A stretch of 44,243 nucleotides of DNA from an uncultured archaeon (GTDB taxonomy: Archaea; Nanobdellota; Nanobdellia; Pacearchaeales; GW2011-AR1): NCBI GenBank assembly GCA_902385625.1, contig CABMGE010000018.1, positions 1-44,243 of the forward strand. Reading direction: 5' to 3'. The notes beneath the pieces were generated by a model. The model made no database searches, had not been told where the DNA came from, and saw only the letters and a list, made by a program, of their open reading frames with translations. The translations under genes and the position numbers were made by a program. The number at the start of each line of letters is the position of its first letter. Position 1 is the first letter of the stretch. Of this stretch, positions 41,209 to 44,243 are shown in pieces.

Positions 41209-41925
41209 ATGAGATTCAACCAAAAAGAGTTCAATAATTTTATAATTGATAATGATGTAGTTGGTTTTTTTGATAAAGAAGTTACACTTGCTTCTGGAAG
41301 ATCTTCTCATTGGTATGTTAACTGGAGAAAAATATCCAATGATGTTTTTTTAATGGATGAACTTTCAGATTATGTTATAAATTTTGTTACTTCAAGAGGC
41401 CTAAAACCTAATTGTTTTTATGGTGTTCCAGAAGGAGCAACAAAACTTGGAATTATAACCCAATTTAAATGGGCAAAGCAGTCTGATTTTTATGATAAAG
41501 GAAGCCACTCTCTTCCAATGGGAAGGGCAAAACCAAAAGAACATGGAGATCCAAAAGACAGATATTTTGTAGGAGAACCTCGTGGAAAAATAGTTTGCTT
41601 AGAGGATGTTACAACAACAGGAAATTCCCTTATTAAATCATGCCAAGGTTTACTTGAATTAAAATCTAACAGATTAATAATTTGTGCAGTAGGACTAACA
41701 GACCGGATGGAAATAACAGGTTATAAAGAGTCTCCTGGAATAGTTATTGAAAAAACCTCTGTTAAAAATGCAATGTCCCTATTAGATATAAGATATGAAT
41801 CCATGAGCAGCGCAGAAGAACTTCTCGAACTTGCAGTTAAAAAATATAAACCTAATACTGAAATTATAAAATCAATTGAAAAAGAATTTGAAGAATATGG
41901 CATAAAACCAATAAAACTTGCCTAA
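41209..41925 (+). CDS. pyrE: Orotate phosphoribosyltransferase
   Basis: Joins orotate to PRPP in pyrimidine synthesis. Seen: an N-terminal substrate loop TLASGRSSHWYVNWRKI, a YGVPEGATKLG segment, and the PRPP-binding signature VCLEDVTTTGNSL. The frame opens at a TTG (41188), but ATG 41209 (MRFNQKEF) lies about 25 bp after a TTTTTAAAT box and is chosen, giving 238 residues. It is slightly longer than common OPRT because of a C-terminal helix (KKYKPNTEIIKSIEKEFEE). No other pyrimidine gene is in the window. Confidence 0.9.
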   Translation: MRFNQKEFNNFIIDNDVVGFFDKEVTLASGRSSHWYVNWRKISNDVFLMDELSDYVINFVTSRGLKPNCFYGVPEGATKLGIITQFKWAKQSDFYDKGSHSLPMGRAKPKEHGDPKDRYFVGEPRGKIVCLEDVTTTGNSLIKSCQGLLELKSNRLIICAVGLTDRMEITGYKESPGIVIEKTSVKNAMSLLDIRYESMSSAEELLELAVKKYKPNTEIIKSIEKEFEEYGIKPIKLA

Positions 41926-41959
41926 TCCCAAATTTTAAATAATCTATTTTTATCCTATT

Positions 41960-43711
41960 ATGATGGACAGAAAACAACTTATCAAAGAATTCCTTGATTT
42001 TTACAAATCAAAAGGACATAAAGAAATTCAAAATGCAAGTTTAATTCCTGCAAATGACCCTACTGTATTATTTACAACAGCAGGAATGCATCCAATTGTA
42101 CCATATCTTCTAGGACAGCCACATCCATTGGGAAAGAGATTAACAAATGTACAAAGATGTATAAGAACAGTTGATTTTGAAAACATTGGAGATACTTATC
42201 ATCATACTTTCTTTGAAATGCTTGGAAAATGGAGTGTTGGAGACTATTTCAAAAAAGAAGCAATTGGATTTACTTTTGAGTTTTATACAAAAATTTTGAA
42301 AATTCCAATTGAAAGACTTGGAGTAACCTGTTTTATCGGAGATAAAGATTCTCCAAAAGATAATGAAGCAGCAGAAACCTGGGGAAAATTAGGAATATCA
42401 AAAGACAGGATAGCATTTTTGCCAAAAGAAGATAACTGGTGGGAAACACCTGGCCCAGGCCCATGCGGACCTGATACAGAGATATTTTATTGGAAACTCA
42501 ATAATGAACCTGCTCCAAAAAAGTTTGATCCAAAGAATAAAAATTGGGTTGAAATAGGGAATGATGTTTTAATGCAATATGAAAAAGATAAAAGCGGAAA
42601 TTATAAGGAAGCAAAACAAAAAAATATTGATTTTGGCGGAGGAGTCGAAAGAACAATAACAGTTCTCTCAGGCCTTGAAGATAATTATCTTTCATCAGCA
42701 TTTCTGCCAATAATTGAAGAAATAGAACATCTCTCAAGTAAAACCTATAAAGGAAATGAAAAAACAATGAGAATAATTGCAGATCACATTAAAGCCTCGG
42801 TTTTTATTATTGCAGACGGAGTATCTCCAAGTAATACTGAACAAGGTTATGTATTAAGAAGGCTTATTAGAAGGGCAATTATGAATCTAAGAAAATTAGG
42901 TTTTGTTGGAACAGGTCTTATAAATCCAATTGCAAGAAAAGTTTTTGAAATCTACGATGACTATGATATATTAAAAAGAAACCAAAAGAAAATATACGAA
43001 GAACTGGAAAAAGAAGAAAATAAGTTCGATGAAACCCTTGAACAAGGAATAAAAGAAGTGGAAAAAATAATTAAAAATAAACCCAAGGAGATTTCAGGAA
43101 AACAAGCTTTCTTATTATATCAGTCATATGGTTTTCCATTGGAAATAACAAAAGAACTGGCAAGCGAGAAAAAAATAATAGTAAATGAAAAAGAATTTAA
43201 TAAAGAACTAGAAATTCACCAAGAACTTTCAAGAACTGCAACAGCAGGAAAATTCAAATCAGGACTTGCAGATAATTCAGAGCAAACAAAAAAACTCCAT
43301 ACAGCAACACACTTGCTTCTAGCAGCACTAAAAAGAGTTCTTAAAACAGAAATAAGTCAAAAAGGTTCAAATATAACTCCTGAAAGGCTTAGATTTGATT
43401 TTAATTTTCCAAGAAAATTAACAGATGCTGAAATAAAAGAAGTGGAAAAAATTGTAAATCAAAAAATAGTGGAGTCAATTCCAATTGCATGTGAGACAAT
43501 GTCTCCAGAACAAGCAAAAAAGCAAGGTGCAACAGGAGTTTTTGATGACAAATATGGAGATAAAGTAACAGTTTACAGTGCAGGAACATTTTCAAAAGAA
43601 ATTTGTGCAGGACCTCATGCAGATAATACAAGTGAACTAGGGAACTTCAAAATCCAAAAAGAAGAGTCCAGTTCATCAGGAGTCAGAATAATAAAAGCAG
43701 TGTTAGAGTAA
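41960..43711 (+). CDS. alaS: Alanyl-tRNA synthetase, short form without C-Ala domain
   Basis: Charges tRNA(Ala) and clears Ser or Gly mischarges. Seen: class II core motifs (FTTAGMHPIVPYLLGQPHP, NVQRCIRTVDFENIGDT, FFEMLGKWSVGDYF, GPGPCGPDTEIF, FGGGVERT), then an editing domain with zinc ligands HTATH (447-451) and CAGPH (549-553). It ends just after the editing domain: 583 residues against about 850-900, so the C-terminal oligomerisation domain is missing. The core motifs look bacterial, notably like those of CPR bacteria, a judgement from memory of motif wording. Start ATG 41960 is followed by a second ATG; TTTTAAATAATC lies about 25 bp upstream. Confidence 0.92.
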   Translation: MMDRKQLIKEFLDFYKSKGHKEIQNASLIPANDPTVLFTTAGMHPIVPYLLGQPHPLGKRLTNVQRCIRTVDFENIGDTYHHTFFEMLGKWSVGDYFKKEAIGFTFEFYTKILKIPIERLGVTCFIGDKDSPKDNEAAETWGKLGISKDRIAFLPKEDNWWETPGPGPCGPDTEIFYWKLNNEPAPKKFDPKNKNWVEIGNDVLMQYEKDKSGNYKEAKQKNIDFGGGVERTITVLSGLEDNYLSSAFLPIIEEIEHLSSKTYKGNEKTMRIIADHIKASVFIIADGVSPSNTEQGYVLRRLIRRAIMNLRKLGFVGTGLINPIARKVFEIYDDYDILKRNQKKIYEELEKEENKFDETLEQGIKEVEKIIKNKPKEISGKQAFLLYQSYGFPLEITKELASEKKIIVNEKEFNKELEIHQELSRTATAGKFKSGLADNSEQTKKLHTATHLLLAALKRVLKTEISQKGSNITPERLRFDFNFPRKLTDAEIKEVEKIVNQKIVESIPIACETMSPEQAKKQGATGVFDDKYGDKVTVYSAGTFSKEICAGPHADNTSELGNFKIQKEESSSSGVRIIKAVLE

Positions 43712-43754
43712 AAGTAATAAATAATTTTATAAATCAGGTTTTTCTTAATTAAAC

Positions 43755-43985
43755 ATGCCAGGAGAATTAATTGCATTAGGATTTGGAATAGTCTTTTTAT
43801 TTATACTTATAATTGCAATAGCAATTTGTGCATTTGTTTTTTGGATAATGATGATTGTTGACTGTGCAACAAGAAAGTTTAAAGACGATACAGAAAAAGT
43901 AGTCTGGATAATTGTAATAGTTCTTGCAGGAATAATTGGATCATTAATTTATTATTTTGTAGTTAAAAGATCTAATTGTAAATAG
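43755..43985 (+). CDS. PLDc_N-like small two-pass membrane protein (76 aa)
   Basis: Seen: a first hydrophobic segment (ALGFGIVFLFILIIAIAI), FVFWIMMIVDCATRKFKDDTEK as the conserved W/D/C patch, a second segment (VVWIIVIVLAGIIGSLIYYFV) and a basic end. That is the phospholipase-D N-terminal-like module, found alone in many bacteria and archaea. Role unknown. It lies 43 bp after alaS on the same strand. Confidence 0.8.
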   Translation: MPGELIALGFGIVFLFILIIAIAICAFVFWIMMIVDCATRKFKDDTEKVVWIIVIVLAGIIGSLIYYFVVKRSNCK

Positions 43986-44018
43986 ATTTCTTTAAAAGAA
44001 AATTTTGTTTTAAATTAA

Positions 44019-44243
44019 TTATTCAATAAATATTCCAGGTTTTCCAGGCTTTGCTTTTGAAGCTTTTCCTTCAGGATCATATTTGTTTTTATCATTTACA
44101 GCAAAAACTTTAACTGGTTTTTGAAGTCTTTTAGTTAAATTCTCTTCATTGTACCCTGAAAGTTCAAAAGGCATGACATACAAATAAACCTTTTCTCCAT
44201 CTTTTCCTTGTTTTTCTTTAATTATTCTAAGAACATTTAAAAT
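44019..44243 (-). CDS. leuS: Leucyl-tRNA synthetase, C-terminal end only
   Basis: Hand translation from the right edge to the stop at 44019 gives 74 residues: VLRIIKEKQGKDGEKVYLYV, then MPFELSGYNEENLTKRLQKP, KVFAVNDKNKYDPEGKA and a KAKPGKPGIFIE end. The closing P.KP.I.(I/V)E pattern, and the MPFEL and K.FA motifs, match the C-terminus of archaeal/eukaryotic LeuRS. The rest lies beyond the right edge. The catalytic core cannot be checked. Confidence 0.72.
   Translation of the reverse strand: MLNVLRIIKEKQGKDGEKVYLYVMPFELSGYNEENLTKRLQKPVKVFAVNDKNKYDPEGKASKAKPGKPGIFIE

Overview
The window reads as part of an AT-rich archaeal chromosome, most likely a DPANN lineage of the Pacearchaeota/Woesearchaeota kind. 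The archaeal assignment rests on transcription factor E, deoxyhypusine synthase, GatD, NreA with a C-terminal PCNA-binding motif, an archaeal/eukaryotic-type prolyl-tRNA synthetase, and TATA boxes about 25 bp upstream of many start codons. The DPANN placement is an inference from gene content, compact spacing, many small membrane proteins and the giant LamG surface protein. PilT and a short AlaRS look bacterial in character.

Layout: (1) 1-13557, minus strand, is one uninterrupted reading frame of at least 4,519 codons that runs off the left edge. I read it line by line in frame and found no stop from 1 to about 12480. It encodes a membrane-anchored giant protein: a basic cytoplasmic N-terminus, one membrane segment, a long Ser/Thr/Asn/Glu-rich stalk, an EF-hand/dockerin-like loop, ten LamG-like lectin folds, a parallel beta-helix, a jelly-roll-like segment and several Ig-like modules. 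(2) 13.8-20.6 kb holds a small anchored protein, gatD, maf, a pterin dehydratase, an M28 peptidase, a Cys-rich anchored protein, gatB and small proteins. (3) 20.8-24.3 kb holds DedA, a YwbE-AlbA_2 fusion, an EamA transporter and TatD. (4) 24.3-24.6 kb holds tRNA-Arg(UCG) with a duplicated 3' end. (5) 24.6-30.2 kb holds pilT, proS, small unknowns, a SET-domain protein and deoxyhypusine synthase. (6) 30.4-35.9 kb holds a DHH phosphoesterase next to a DisA-type diadenylate cyclase, a winged-helix/membrane/beta-propeller protein and a 49-residue membrane microprotein. (7) 36.1-44.2 kb holds nreA, a SpoIIM-like protein, rhomboid, tfe, two coiled-coil proteins, pyrE, alaS, a small PLDc_N-like protein and the 3' end of leuS.

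Functional themes: translation fidelity and tRNA charging (gatD, gatB, proS, alaS, leuS, tRNA-Arg, deoxyhypusine synthase), a probable cyclic-di-AMP synthesis/turnover pair, DNA repair (nreA), and a cell surface of giant adhesin-like and signal-transducing proteins.

The most unusual item is a pair of related, probably structured non-coding elements at about 17.70-17.85 kb and 32.82-32.96 kb. They share a leading 8-mer, four hairpins in the same order and a near-identical last hairpin. In each copy the loops of hairpins 2 and 3 are complementary to each other, with different bases in the two copies. Both lie just past the stop codon of a minus-strand gene for a single-pass membrane protein.
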